This document shows, piece by piece, positions 27,025 to 35,423 of a DNA stretch of 64,000 nucleotides; the first letter of the stretch is position 1, and the number at the start of each line of letters is the position of its first letter. The position numbers and the translations under genes were made by a program. The stretch is from Mycolicibacterium flavescens. GTDB taxonomy: Bacteria; Actinomycetota; Actinomycetes; Mycobacteriales; Mycobacteriaceae. The notes beneath the pieces are model-generated. The model searched no databases and was not told where the DNA came from. It saw nothing but the letters and a program-made list of their open reading frames with translations. The stretch covers positions 115,117 to 179,116 of the forward strand of contig NZ_MIHA01000013.1 of the NCBI RefSeq assembly GCF_001722335.1, in the 5' to 3' direction.

Positions 27025-28143
27025 ATGACTGGACCTGAAGACGATCACAGCAACACGCGACCGATCTCGGTCGCGGAGTTGCTGGCGCGCAACGGGACGA
27101 TCGGCGCCCCGCCGGTCGGCGGTCGGCGCCGCCGCCGCCGCGGTGACACCGGCTCCATCACCGTCGCCGAGCTGACCGGTGAGATCCCGGTCATCCGCGA
27201 CGAGGAGCCCGCGCCCACCAACGGAGCCGCCGTCACCGACGAACCCGCGGCACCCGAGCCCGTCGAGGAACCCCCGGTCGCTGAAGAGGCCACCGAGGAG
27301 GCCGTCACCGAAGAGGTCGACGAGCCCCTGGATGAAGCGGCCGAGGTCGACCAAGCCGACCAAGCCGACACCGCCGACACCGCCGACACAGTCGACGAAG
27401 CCGACACAGTCGACGAAGCCGACTCAACCGACGATGTCGATGACGACGACGAGTACGCCGACGCGGTCGCCGACTACCAGGCCCACGTCGAGCAACGCGA
27501 CGAGGACGAGGACCTGGACTTCTTCGCCCCGCCGCGGCGGTCGACGTTCGCCGGGCGGGCCAAGTCCGTCAGCACTGACACCGGCACCGGGGACGCCGTC
27601 GACGCCGAGCACATGAGCCCGGATCCACTCGACTGGCCCGGTGCCTCCGACGAGGACGACGCCGACGCGGCGGCCGTCGACCTGATCGAGGACGACGAGG
27701 ACGACAGGGACGACGACCGGGACCGCGACGATCTGCCGTCGTACCTGAGGTCCTCGGACAGCTCGCTGTTCGGTGGTCCCACCGGTGGCGGCCGCGACCT
27801 CGACTTCGACCTCGACCGTGACGACCTCGACGACCTCGAGCACACCGACCTCGACCGTGACGAAGCGCCCGCCGGCGCCATGTCGAAGGTCATGCACGGC
27901 GCGCTGGTGGTCGGGCAGTGCGTGCTGGCGGTCGCGTTCGGTGCGGGGCTGTTCATCGCCTTCGATCAGCTGTGGAAGTGGAACAGCATCGTCGCGTTGG
28001 TGCTCGGCGTGCTGGTGATCCTCGGCCTGGTGGTCGGCGTCCGGGTGGTGCGTAAGACCGAGGACATCGGCAGCACCCTGATCGCCGTCGCGGTCGGCGC
28101 GATGGTCACCTTCGGGCCCCTGGCGCTGATCCAGGCGGGTTGA
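27025..28143 (+). CDS. acidic membrane protein (Rv0497-like)
   Basis: A 372-residue protein. Residues 1-285 are hydrophilic and extremely acidic, with two ISVAELL/ITVAELT-like motifs near the N-terminus, an Arg run (about 34-39) and a repeat of TADTADTVDEADTVDEAD type (about 113-135). The last 85 residues hold three membrane helices (GALVVGQCVLAVAFGAGLFIA; IVALVLGVLVILGLVVGV; TLIAVAVGAMVTFGPLALI). The function is unknown. It is 25 bases from ppx and 15 from the next gene, so co-transcription is likely. Confidence 0.87.
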   Translation: MTGPEDDHSNTRPISVAELLARNGTIGAPPVGGRRRRRRGDTGSITVAELTGEIPVIRDEEPAPTNGAAVTDEPAAPEPVEEPPVAEEATEEAVTEEVDEPLDEAAEVDQADQADTADTADTVDEADTVDEADSTDDVDDDDEYADAVADYQAHVEQRDEDEDLDFFAPPRRSTFAGRAKSVSTDTGTGDAVDAEHMSPDPLDWPGASDEDDADAAAVDLIEDDEDDRDDDRDRDDLPSYLRSSDSSLFGGPTGGGRDLDFDLDRDDLDDLEHTDLDRDEAPAGAMSKVMHGALVVGQCVLAVAFGAGLFIAFDQLWKWNSIVALVLGVLVILGLVVGVRVVRKTEDIGSTLIAVAVGAMVTFGPLALIQAG

Positions 28144-28158
28144 GGCGCCGAAGCTGTC

Positions 28159-29004
28159 GTGCGCCCCGCCATCAAGGTCGGTCTGTCGACCGCGTCTGTC
28201 TATCCGCTGAGGACCGAAGCCGCCTTCGAGTACGCCGCTCGCCTCGGCTACGACGGCGTCGAGCTGATGGTGTGGGCCGAAACCGTCAGCCAGGACATCG
28301 AGGCCGTCGCGCAGCTGTCCGAGCGCTACGGCGTCCCGGTGCTGTCGGTGCATGCGCCGTGCCTGCTGATCTCGCAGCGGGTGTGGGGCGCCAACCCCAT
28401 CTCGAAGTTGGAGCGCAGCGTGCGCGCCGCTGAGGAGTTGGGCGCGCAGACCGTCGTCGTGCACCCGCCGTTCCGGTGGCAGCGCCGCTACGCCGAGGGC
28501 TTCTCCGAGCAGGTGGCCGAGCTCGAGGCCGGCAGCGACGTGCTGGTCGCGGTGGAGAACATGTTCCCGTTCCGGGCCGACCGGTTCTTCGGCGCGGGCC
28601 AGACGTCGATCGAGCGCATGCGCAAGCGCGGCGGGCGGCCCGGGCCGGGTATCTCGGCGTTCGCGCCGTCCTACGACCCGCTTGACGGCGGCCATGCGCA
28701 CTACACCCTGGACCTGTCACATACCGCGACGGCCGGCACCGACGCGGTCGACATGGCCCGCCGGATGGGTGAGGGGCTGGTGCACCTGCATCTGTGCGAC
28801 GGCAGCGGCGCCTCCACCGACGAGCATCTGGTGCCCGGCCGCGGCACCCAGCCGACGGTCGAGGTGTGCGAGATGCTGGCCGCGAGCGACTTCACCGGGC
28901 ATGTGATCCTCGAGGTGACCACCTCGGGTGCACGGATGGCCGCCGAACGCGAAGCGTTGCTGACCGAGTCGTTGCAGTTCGCCCGGAAACACCTGCTGCG
29001 CTGA
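28159..29004 (+). CDS. sugar phosphate isomerase/epimerase-like protein (Rv0498)
   Basis: A 281-residue xylose-isomerase-like TIM barrel. YDGVELMVWAE, VVHPPFRWQ, VAVENMFPF and LHLCDGSG match the positions of metal-binding Glu, His and Asp residues in this superfamily. The substrate is unknown. GTG 28159 gives the expected family N-terminus. It is followed 18 bases later by a thioesterase-fold gene on the same strand. Confidence 0.88.
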   Translation: MRPAIKVGLSTASVYPLRTEAAFEYAARLGYDGVELMVWAETVSQDIEAVAQLSERYGVPVLSVHAPCLLISQRVWGANPISKLERSVRAAEELGAQTVVVHPPFRWQRRYAEGFSEQVAELEAGSDVLVAVENMFPFRADRFFGAGQTSIERMRKRGGRPGPGISAFAPSYDPLDGGHAHYTLDLSHTATAGTDAVDMARRMGEGLVHLHLCDGSGASTDEHLVPGRGTQPTVEVCEMLAASDFTGHVILEVTTSGARMAAEREALLTESLQFARKHLLR

Positions 29005-29022
29005 TTCCCGAAGGACCCGCAC

Positions 29023-29835
29023 ATGTCTGGCTCGACCCTGTTCACTGACGCGATGGCGCTCACCGCAACCGGTGATGGCGTGTATCACGGTGAGCTGAAC
29101 GAACATTGGACGATCGGCCCGAAGGTGCACGGCGGCGCGATGCTGGCGCTGTGCGCGAATGCGGCGCGCATGGAGCACGGCCAGCCGGGCGTCGAGCCGA
29201 TCGCGGTGTCGGGCAACTTCCTGTGGGCGCCGGACCCGGGGCAGATGCAGGTCGTCACCACGGTGCGCAAGCGCGGCCGGCGGATCAGCCTGATCGACGT
29301 CGAACTCAACCAGGGCGGGCGGACCGCGGTGCGGGCCTCGATCACGCTGGGCGAACCCGAGCATCACGTTCCGCCGCTGCTGTCGGTCAACCCGGTGATC
29401 CCGCTGATGCAGCCCGAACCGCCGCCGGGGCTCGAATCGATCGGCGAGGGCCACCCGATGGCCGACATCGTGCACCTGGCGCGCGGATGTGACATCCGTC
29501 CGTCGTTGACGACGATGGAGCCGCGCTCCGACGGCGGACCGCCCGTCATCGAGTACTGGGTGCGGCCCAAAGGCGTTGCGCCCGATGTGTTGTTCGCGCT
29601 GCTGTGCGGCGACGTGTCGGCGCCGGTGACGTTCGGGGTGAACCGGTTCGGCTGGGCGCCGACCGTGCAGCTGACCGCGTACCTGCGCACGCTGCCCGCC
29701 GACGGCTGGCTGCGGGTGCTGTGCACGACGGTGCAGATCGGCCAGGACTGGTTCGACGAGGACCACATCGTCGTCGACAGCGCGGGCCACATCGTCGTGC
29801 AGAGCCGGCAACTCGCGATGGTGCCGAGCGAGTAA
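29023..29835 (+). CDS. acyl-CoA thioesterase family protein (Rv0499)
   Basis: A 270-residue protein with the double-hotdog layout of TesB-like thioesterases: WTIGPKVHGGAMLALCANA in the first half and TFGVNRFGWAPTVQLTAYLR in the second. The reaction would be hydrolysis of an acyl-CoA, with unknown chain preference. ATG 29023 is 18 bases after the previous stop, in the ppx-proC direction of transcription. Confidence 0.85.
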   Translation: MSGSTLFTDAMALTATGDGVYHGELNEHWTIGPKVHGGAMLALCANAARMEHGQPGVEPIAVSGNFLWAPDPGQMQVVTTVRKRGRRISLIDVELNQGGRTAVRASITLGEPEHHVPPLLSVNPVIPLMQPEPPPGLESIGEGHPMADIVHLARGCDIRPSLTTMEPRSDGGPPVIEYWVRPKGVAPDVLFALLCGDVSAPVTFGVNRFGWAPTVQLTAYLRTLPADGWLRVLCTTVQIGQDWFDEDHIVVDSAGHIVVQSRQLAMVPSE

Positions 29836-29866
29836 CCGCTTCCGCGTTCTGCAATGCTTTGCAACC

Positions 29867-30748
29867 ATGGCCAGAATCGCGATCGTCGGCGGCGGAAGTA
29901 TCGGTGAGGCGCTCCTGTCGGGGCTGTTGCGCGCCGGTCGTCAGGTCAAGGACCTGGTGGTCGCCGAGAAGCACCCGGACCGGGCGAAGTACCTGGCCGA
30001 CAAGTACTCGGTGCTGGTGACGACGGTCGCCGAGGCGGTCGGCCACGCCACCTACGTGATCGTCGCGGTCAAGCCCGGCGACGTGGAGGGTCTGGTCGGC
30101 GAGATCGTCGACGCCGCCACCCGTGCCGAAAGCGACACCGCCGAGCAGGTTTTCGTCACGGTCGCGGCCGGGGTGCCGACGTCGTTCTACGAGAACAAGC
30201 TGCCCGCCGGCTCGCCGGTGATCCGGGTCATGCCGAACACCCCGATCATCGTCGGCGGCGGGATCAGCGCGCTGGCCGCCGGCCGGTTCGCGACGGCCGA
30301 GCAGATGAAGGAGGTCTCGTCGATCTTCGACGCGGTCGGCGGGGTGCTGACCGTGCCCGAATCGCAGCTCGACGCGGTCACCGCGGTGTCGGGTTCGGGT
30401 CCGGCCTACTTCTTCCTGATGGCCGAGGCGCTGGTGGACGCCGGCGTCGCGGCCGGGCTGTCGCGGTCGGTGGCCACCGATCTCGTCGCGCAAACGATGG
30501 CCGGCTCGGCCGCGATGTTGCTGGACCGCCTCGACAAGGCCGCCGCGACCGCCGCGGCGGTGGGCGCCGCCGGCGAGGTCACGATGGACACGACGGCTGC
30601 GCAGCTGCGCGCCGGCGTTACCTCCCCGGGCGGTACCACCGCGGCTGGTCTGCGGGAACTGGAGAGGGGCGGTTTGCGGGCGGCGGTGGCCGAGGCGGTG
30701 GACGCCGCAAAAAGGCGCTCTGAGCAGCTAGGAATTACATCTGAGTAA
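29867..30748 (+). CDS. proC: pyrroline-5-carboxylate reductase
   Basis: A 293-residue enzyme for the last step of proline synthesis, reducing pyrroline-5-carboxylate with NAD(P)H. The Rossmann motif IVGGGSIGEALLSGLL is at the start and the family signature appears as VSGSGPAYFFLMAEAL and LRAGVTSPGGTTAAGLRELE. Length and order match Rv0500. A small TGCAA-N4-TTGCA inverted repeat (29850-29863) just before the ATG could be an operator. Confidence 0.96.
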   Translation: MARIAIVGGGSIGEALLSGLLRAGRQVKDLVVAEKHPDRAKYLADKYSVLVTTVAEAVGHATYVIVAVKPGDVEGLVGEIVDAATRAESDTAEQVFVTVAAGVPTSFYENKLPAGSPVIRVMPNTPIIVGGGISALAAGRFATAEQMKEVSSIFDAVGGVLTVPESQLDAVTAVSGSGPAYFFLMAEALVDAGVAAGLSRSVATDLVAQTMAGSAAMLLDRLDKAAATAAAVGAAGEVTMDTTAAQLRAGVTSPGGTTAAGLRELERGGLRAAVAEAVDAAKRRSEQLGITSE

Positions 30749-30794
30749 TTCGATTAATTGCCCACACCCGTCGCAGTAACACCATCAGCCACGC

Positions 30795-30857
30795 TATTCT
30801 CCTCGTGTAAGCACGGGTCGGTGCCAGCGGTGGGGAAGCCGCTGGGACTGCCCGTGC
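30795..30857 (+). promoter_or_regulatory. promoter and nested-hairpin leader of the excisionase-like gene
   Basis: TATTCT (30795-30800) is a good -10. The predicted 5' leader then folds as nested stems: GCACGGG (30811-30817) with CCCGTGC (30851-30857), enclosing CCAGCGG (30824-30830) with CCGCTGG (30839-30845). The coding start is at 30876. The structure matches no riboswitch I know. Confidence 0.55.
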
Positions 30858-30875
30858 CTGAATGATTGGGTTGCG

Positions 30876-31133
30876 ATGACGTCTATGAACGGGCCATCCT
30901 CGCGGGATTCGGCCGGCAAGTCCGCACGAGACGCCGGATCCGATGGTCAACAGCCACGAGCTCAATTTCTCACCGTCGCCGAGGTGGCGAGCCTGATGCG
31001 GGTCAGCAAGATGACGGTGTACCGACTGGTGCACAACGGCGAACTGCCCGCCGTGCGCGTCGGCCGCTCGTTCCGGGTCCACGCCAAGGCCGTCCACGAC
31101 ATGTTGGAGAGCTCGTACTTCGACGCCGGCTGA
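30876..31133 (+). CDS. excisionase-type HTH DNA-binding protein (Rv0500A)
   Basis: An 85-residue DNA-binding protein. The N-terminal 28 residues are polar and variable. The rest is a MerR/excisionase helix-turn-helix (FLTVAEVASLMRVSKMTVYRL) with the wing residues VGRSFRVHAKAV. It is not linked to any phage genes here and its position between proC and the bS22 gene is conserved in mycobacteria, so it is a chromosomal regulator of unknown target. Confidence 0.93.
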   Translation: MTSMNGPSSRDSAGKSARDAGSDGQQPRAQFLTVAEVASLMRVSKMTVYRLVHNGELPAVRVGRSFRVHAKAVHDMLESSYFDAG

Positions 31134-31148
31134 CGGTGGCCCACCCGG

Positions 31149-31174
31149 GCCGGCGGTGTTCCCACAGCGCCGGC
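31149..31174 (+). terminator. hairpin after the excisionase-like gene
   Basis: GCCGGCG (31149-31155) and CGCCGGC (31168-31174) pair perfectly around a 12-base loop, 16 bases after the stop codon. There is no T-run, so termination efficiency is unclear. Confidence 0.5.
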
Positions 31175-31218
31175 TCTGGCCCACCCCTGCCGGGCCGTTT
31201 TCGCGGATACCTGGGCAG

Positions 31219-31236
31219 CCCGGTAAAGTAACCGGG
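31219..31236 (+). promoter_or_regulatory. bS22 promoter with palindrome
   Basis: CCCGGT (31219-31224) and ACCGGG (31231-31236) form an inverted repeat around AAAGTA. The hexamer TAAAGT (31224-31229) inside it fits the -10 consensus, giving a leader of roughly 40 bases for the bS22 gene. The palindrome could bind a regulator at the -10. Confidence 0.4.
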
Positions 31237-31277
31237 TCAGTCAACAGTGCTTTGGTAATTCGTAGGTAGCGGAGTTT

Positions 31278-31379
31278 ATGGGTTCAGTCATCAAGAAGCG
31301 GCGCAAGCGCATGTCGAAGAAGAAGCACCGCAAGCTGCTTCGTCGCACCCGGGTGCAGCGCAGAAAACTCGGCAAGTAG
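31278..31379 (+). CDS. ribosomal protein bS22
   Basis: A 33-residue, extremely basic protein ([17 protein letters not shown], ending RRKLGK), 34 codons from ATG 31278 to TAG 31377-31379. I recognise it as the AURKAIP1/COX24-like small protein (Rv0500B) seen as bS22 in cryo-EM structures of the mycobacterial 30S subunit near the decoding centre. GGAG lies just upstream of the start. It is easily missed by length-limited gene finding. Confidence 0.93.
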
Positions 31380-31410
31380 GCCCGGCGCGCGGTCGCTAGG
31401 CTGACCGGCT

Positions 31411-32484
31411 ATGGACTCCCAAGGTGAGCCGCGCGAGGCCGTGCAGTATCCGAAGGTCGTGCTCGTCACCGGTGCGTGCCGGTTCCTCGGCGGCTATCTG
31501 ACCGCCAGGCTGGCGCAGAACCCGCTGATCAACCACGTCATCGCGGTTGACGCGATCACCCCGAGCAAGGACCTCCTGCGGCGCATGGGGCGCGCGGAGT
31601 TCGTGCGCGCCGACATCCGGAACCCGTTCATCGCCAAGGTCATTCGCAACGGCGACGTGGACACCGTGGTGCACGCGGCGGCGGCCTCCTACGCGCCGCG
31701 CTCCGGTGGCCGGGCGACGCTCAAAGAGCTCAACGTGATGGGCGCCATCCAGCTGTTCGCGGCGTGCCAGAAGGCGCCGTCGGTGCAGCGGGTGGTGCTC
31801 AAGTCGACCTCGGAGGTATACGGCTCGAGCGCGCGCGACCCGGTGCTGTTCACCGAGGACACCAGCGCGCGGCGCCCGCCAGGCGAGGGTTTCGCCCGCG
31901 ACAGCATCGACATCGAGGGCTACGCGCGCGGGCTGGGCCGGCGGCGTCCCGACATCGCGGTCACGATCCTGCGCCTGGCGAACATGATCGGCCCGGCGAT
32001 GGACACCGCGTTGTCGCGCTACCTCGCGGGTCCGGTGGTGCCCACGGTGATCGGCCACGACCCGCGGCTGCAGTTGCTGCACGAACAGGACGCCCTGGGT
32101 GCGCTCGAGCGGGCGACGATGGCCGGCAAACCCGGCACGTTCAACATCGGCGCGGCGGGCGTGATCATGATGAGTCAGGCCATCCGGCGGGCCGGGCGGA
32201 TCCCGCTGCCGGTGCCCCGATCGGCGCTCTGGGCGGTGGATTCGCTGCGGCGCGCAACTCGCTACACTGAACTCGACCGCGAGCAGTTGGACTACATGAG
32301 TTACGGCCGGGTCATGGACACTTCGCGGATGCGAAGTGAGCTCGGTTATAGCCCAAAATGGACCACTGTGGAGGCCTTTGACGATTACGTCCGGGGTCGC
32401 GGATTGACGCCGATCGTCGATCCGCGGTGGGTACGCTCAATGGAGAGTCGGGCCGTCTCAGTGGCGCAGCGGTGGGGACGGTAG
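31411..32484 (+). CDS. atypical extended SDR / NAD-dependent epimerase (Rv0501, GalE2-like)
   Basis: A 357-residue Rossmann protein of the epimerase family. The nucleotide loop is modified (VTGACRFLGGYL), and a STSEVYG motif supplies a Ser/Thr at the usual place. The catalytic YxxxK is not present: the region reads IEGYARGLGRRRP, with no Lys four residues after Tyr. It may therefore bind rather than turn over a nucleotide sugar, or act with altered chemistry. ATG 31411 lies eight bases after TAGGCT. Rv0502-like follows closely. Confidence 0.85.
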   Translation: MDSQGEPREAVQYPKVVLVTGACRFLGGYLTARLAQNPLINHVIAVDAITPSKDLLRRMGRAEFVRADIRNPFIAKVIRNGDVDTVVHAAAASYAPRSGGRATLKELNVMGAIQLFAACQKAPSVQRVVLKSTSEVYGSSARDPVLFTEDTSARRPPGEGFARDSIDIEGYARGLGRRRPDIAVTILRLANMIGPAMDTALSRYLAGPVVPTVIGHDPRLQLLHEQDALGALERATMAGKPGTFNIGAAGVIMMSQAIRRAGRIPLPVPRSALWAVDSLRRATRYTELDREQLDYMSYGRVMDTSRMRSELGYSPKWTTVEAFDDYVRGRGLTPIVDPRWVRSMESRAVSVAQRWGR

Positions 32485-32522
32485 AGACAGCAACTAATCG
32501 GGTGGGGGAGAAGGTAACGACT

Positions 32523-33584
32523 GTGGCCGGCGAGTCCAAGGCGAAAGTCATTCCGCTGCACGGGAATTCGAGCCGAGCAGCGGTTCAGCGACGCAACGCC
32601 GCGCGGGCGCAGAGTTCGCGTAGGCACCCGTCGATGCTTTCGGACCCGGCCGGCGCGTCGGCCGAGGAGATCGCCGCCGTCGTCCGCGAGATCGACGAGC
32701 TCCGGGCCGGCGGCTCGGCGCCGCCTGTCGAGGAGGCCCCCACCGAACTCGCCCGGCGCATCGCCGCCGTCGCCGAGTTCGTGCGCAAGCGGATGACGGG
32801 TGACTACACCGTCGACGAGTTCGGGTTCGATCCACACCTCAACAACTCGGTGATCCTGCCGGTGCTGCGCGTGCTGTTCAACTCCTGGTTCCGCGTCGAC
32901 GTCAGCGGTGTCGAGAACCTGCCCGAGACCGGTGCGGCGCTCATCGTGGCCAACCACGCCGGCGTGCTGCCGTTCGACGGGCTGATGGCCTCGGTGGCCG
33001 TACACGACCACCACCCCACCCACCGCGACCTGCGCCTGCTCGCCGCGGACATGGTCTTCGACATGCCGATGGTCGGTCAGGCCGCGCGCAAGGCCGGCCA
33101 CACCATGGCCTGCACCGCCGACGCGCACCGGCTGCTGGCCGCCGGTGAGCTGACCGCTGTGTTCCCGGAGGGCTACAAGGGCCTCGGCAAGCACTTCAAG
33201 GACCGGTACAAGCTGCAGCGCTTCGGGCGCGGCGGGTTCGTGTCGGCCGCGCTGCGCAGCAAGGCGCCGATCGTGCCGTGCTCGATCGTCGGTTCTGAGG
33301 AGATCTATCCGATGATCGCCGACGTCAAGCTGCTGGCCCGGCTGCTGGGTCTGCCGTACTTCCCGGTCACGCCGTTCTTTCCGCTGGCCGGCGCCGCCGG
33401 GATGATCCCGCTGCCGTCCAAGTGGCACATCCAGTTCGGTGAGCCGATCGAGACCGCGGATTACGACGAGTCCGCCGCCGACGATCCGATGATCACCTTC
33501 GAGCTGACCGACCAGGTCCGCGAAACCATCCAGCAGACCCTCTACCAACTGCTGGCGAACCGCCGCAACATGTTCCTGGGCTGA
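32523..33584 (+). CDS. lysophospholipid acyltransferase family protein (Rv0502)
   Basis: A 353-residue PlsC-type acyltransferase. The variable first 100 residues precede the motif IVANHAGVLPFDGLM (the His...Asp acyltransfer motif with longer spacing than HX4D), FPEGYKGLGK and VPCSIVGSEE. Family members acylate glycerol or glycolipid acceptors at the membrane; the acceptor is unknown. GTG 32523 gives the family N-terminus AGESKAKVIPLHG; an upstream extension overlaps Rv0501. Confidence 0.88.
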   Translation: MAGESKAKVIPLHGNSSRAAVQRRNAARAQSSRRHPSMLSDPAGASAEEIAAVVREIDELRAGGSAPPVEEAPTELARRIAAVAEFVRKRMTGDYTVDEFGFDPHLNNSVILPVLRVLFNSWFRVDVSGVENLPETGAALIVANHAGVLPFDGLMASVAVHDHHPTHRDLRLLAADMVFDMPMVGQAARKAGHTMACTADAHRLLAAGELTAVFPEGYKGLGKHFKDRYKLQRFGRGGFVSAALRSKAPIVPCSIVGSEEIYPMIADVKLLARLLGLPYFPVTPFFPLAGAAGMIPLPSKWHIQFGEPIETADYDESAADDPMITFELTDQVRETIQQTLYQLLANRRNMFLG

Positions 33585-33595
33585 GCTCTTTCCCG

Positions 33596-33654
33596 CCGAG
33601 CGGCCAGTTAACCCGCGCTTTCGGCGGTTCCGTGCGCCATAACTGGCCACTCGG
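33596..33654. repeat. dispersed inverted repeat, copy B
   Basis: CCGAGCGGCCAGTTA (33596-33610) and TAACTGGCCACTCGG (33640-33654) pair with one mismatch around a 29-base spacer. It is the second copy of the element at 17661-17717, again between convergent genes (the acyltransferase and hadD), starting 12 bases after a stop codon. Confidence 0.85.
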
Positions 33655-33663
33655 CCAACGCGT

Positions 33664-34194
33664 CTATTTGGTCTGCTTGGCGATCATGCTCTTGATCGCC
33701 TCGTCGCGCCGGGCGGCGATGCGCTCGCTGATCTCGTCGGCCTCGGTGTCGGACTGCGCCTCACCCATCACGGTGACGACGCTGGTCAGCACCGGTTGAC
33801 CGTCGGCGTCGGTGACCTCGCCGCGGACCTCGGTGACGATCGCGCCGTGCGACTCGGTCACCGAATCCAGGTACGAGTCGAAGTAGAGCCGGTCGCCGGC
33901 GACGATCGGCCGGTGGAACACGATCTTCTGGTCGCGGTGCAGCACCCGCTCCATGTTGATCGGCACGTCGAACTGGTTGAAGATCTCCATCTGAACCCGC
34001 CGGCCGGCCACCGCGAGGAACGTCAGCGGGGCGATCAGCGCGTCGAACCCGCACTCCCGGGCGGCTTCCTCGGTGAAGTGCGCGGGGTGGTCGTTCTGCA
34101 CCGCGGTGGCGAACTCGCGGATCTTCTCCCGGTCCACCTCGAAGTAGTCGGGGTACCGGTAGTGGGTCCCGATGATGTTCTCTGCGATCGCCAT
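33664..34194 (-). CDS. hadD: hydroxyacyl-ACP dehydratase subunit HadD-like
   Basis: A 176-residue single-hotdog protein of the MaoC N-terminal / FAS1-DH type, corresponding to Rv0504c. The segment [26 protein letters not shown] is characteristic of HadA/HadC-like subunits. The M. smegmatis orthologue, called HadD, has been reported as a FAS-II protein needed for alpha- and epoxy-mycolic acids. A separate catalytic partner (HadB) is not encoded here. It is followed upstream by serB1 on the same strand. Confidence 0.88.
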   Translation of the reverse strand: MAIAENIIGTHYRYPDYFEVDREKIREFATAVQNDHPAHFTEEAARECGFDALIAPLTFLAVAGRRVQMEIFNQFDVPINMERVLHRDQKIVFHRPIVAGDRLYFDSYLDSVTESHGAIVTEVRGEVTDADGQPVLTSVVTVMGEAQSDTEADEISERIAARRDEAIKSMIAKQTK

Positions 34195-34208
34195 GGCGGG
34201 CGAGCCTA

Positions 34209-35099
34209 TCAGCGGCGGCTTTCCTGGCGGTGCGACACGATCGCCGCCAACGCCCCGCCGGCGGCCCCCAGCGCCAGCGCCGACGGCACCCCGATGCGCG
34301 CCGCCTTACGCGCGGTCCGGAAGTCGCGGATCTCCCAGCCGCGCTCGCGGGCCAGGTCACGCAGGTCGGCGTCCGGGTTGATCGCGACCGCGGTGCCCAC
34401 CAGCGACAGCATCGGCACGTCGTTGAAACTGTCCGAGTAGGCGGTGCAGCGGCGCAGGTTGAGCCCCTCGCGGATGGCCAGCGACCGCACCGCGTGCGCC
34501 TTGCCGGTGCCGTGCAGGATGTCGCCGACCAGCCGGCCGGTGAACACCCCGTCGACGGATTCGGCAACCGTCCCCAGCGCCCCGGTCAGGCCCAGCCGCT
34601 TGGCGATCGTCGCCGCCAGCTCGTAGGGCGTCGCGGTGACCAGCCACACCTGCTGGCCGGCGTCAAGGTGCATCTGCGCCAGCGCCCGCGTGCCCGGCCA
34701 GATCTTGTCGGCGATGATCTCGTCATAGATCTCCTCGCCGACGGCCATCAACTCCGCGGTCGTGCGGCCCTCGATGAACGCCAGCGCCTTGCGCCGGCCC
34801 GCGGCCACGTCCTCGCTGTTCTCCCGGCCGGTCAACTGGAACTTGGCCTGCGCGTAGACGAACTTCGCGACGTCGCCGTAGGTGAAGTACTTGCGGGCGG
34901 CCAGCCCACGGGCGAAATGCAGCAGCGACGAACCGTGCACCAGCGTGTTGTCGACGTCGAAGAACGCGGCGGCGGTCAGATCCGGCGGCGGTGCGGCCGG
35001 TTCGGACGCCTCGCCGGGCAGGGAGACCTCCGTGACGGCGGCCTCGGCGCTGGCCTCACCGGCAACGCGCTGCTGGTCGGCTTCGAGGTCACGAGACAC
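34209..35099 (-). CDS. serB1: HAD-IB family phosphatase (SerB1-like)
   Basis: A 296-residue HAD-superfamily phosphatase. The nucleophile motif is [13 protein letters not shown] (about residues 46-58), motif II is in [10 protein letters not shown], and the DSFNDVPM motif IV follows. It corresponds to Rv0505c, annotated as phosphoserine phosphatase, but the HAD-IB/CicA subgroup is broad and the substrate is unproven. A hydrophobic Ala/Gly-rich C-terminus may associate with the membrane. GTG 35099 is taken as start. Confidence 0.88.
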   Translation of the reverse strand: MSRDLEADQQRVAGEASAEAAVTEVSLPGEASEPAAPPPDLTAAAFFDVDNTLVHGSSLLHFARGLAARKYFTYGDVAKFVYAQAKFQLTGRENSEDVAAGRRKALAFIEGRTTAELMAVGEEIYDEIIADKIWPGTRALAQMHLDAGQQVWLVTATPYELAATIAKRLGLTGALGTVAESVDGVFTGRLVGDILHGTGKAHAVRSLAIREGLNLRRCTAYSDSFNDVPMLSLVGTAVAINPDADLRDLARERGWEIRDFRTARKAARIGVPSALALGAAGGALAAIVSHRQESRR

Positions 35100-35140
35100 G
35101 AGATCAACCCTAATTTATCGACCGGCGGGCGCCGCCCGGT

Positions 35141-35146
35141 GATACT
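35141..35146 (+). promoter_or_regulatory. leaderless -10 for the glutaredoxin-like gene
   Basis: GATACT lies exactly six bases before ATG 35153, the spacing expected when transcription starts at the start codon. No -35 is obvious. Confidence 0.5.
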
Positions 35147-35152
35147 GGCGGC

Positions 35153-35401
35153 ATGCACCGGGTGGAGCTGCTGACGCGCGACGGCTGTTCGATCTGCACC
35201 GCGGCGGCGGCCCGGCTCTCCGAACTCGCCGGCGAGCTGGGCTTCGCCCTCGCGGTCACCGACGTCGACGCGGCCGCCGCGTCCGGTGATTCGACGCTGC
35301 GGGCCGAGTACGGCGACCGGTTGCCGGTGGTCCTGCTCGACGGTCGTGAGCACAGCTACTGGGAGGTCGATGAGCCCCGGCTGCGCGCCGACCTCGGATG
35401 A
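35153..35401 (+). CDS. glutaredoxin-like (DUF836) protein, Rv0508
   Basis: An 82-residue thioredoxin-fold protein with the active-site-like CSIC motif at residues 12-15, a conserved cis-Pro region (DRLPVVLLDG) and WEVDEPRLRADL near the end. It may act as a small thiol-disulfide oxidoreductase, perhaps with mycothiol. It precedes hemA in mycobacteria. Confidence 0.9.
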   Translation: MHRVELLTRDGCSICTAAAARLSELAGELGFALAVTDVDAAAASGDSTLRAEYGDRLPVVLLDGREHSYWEVDEPRLRADLG

Positions 35402-35423
35402 TTGTGCGCATAAGCGTTGTTAC

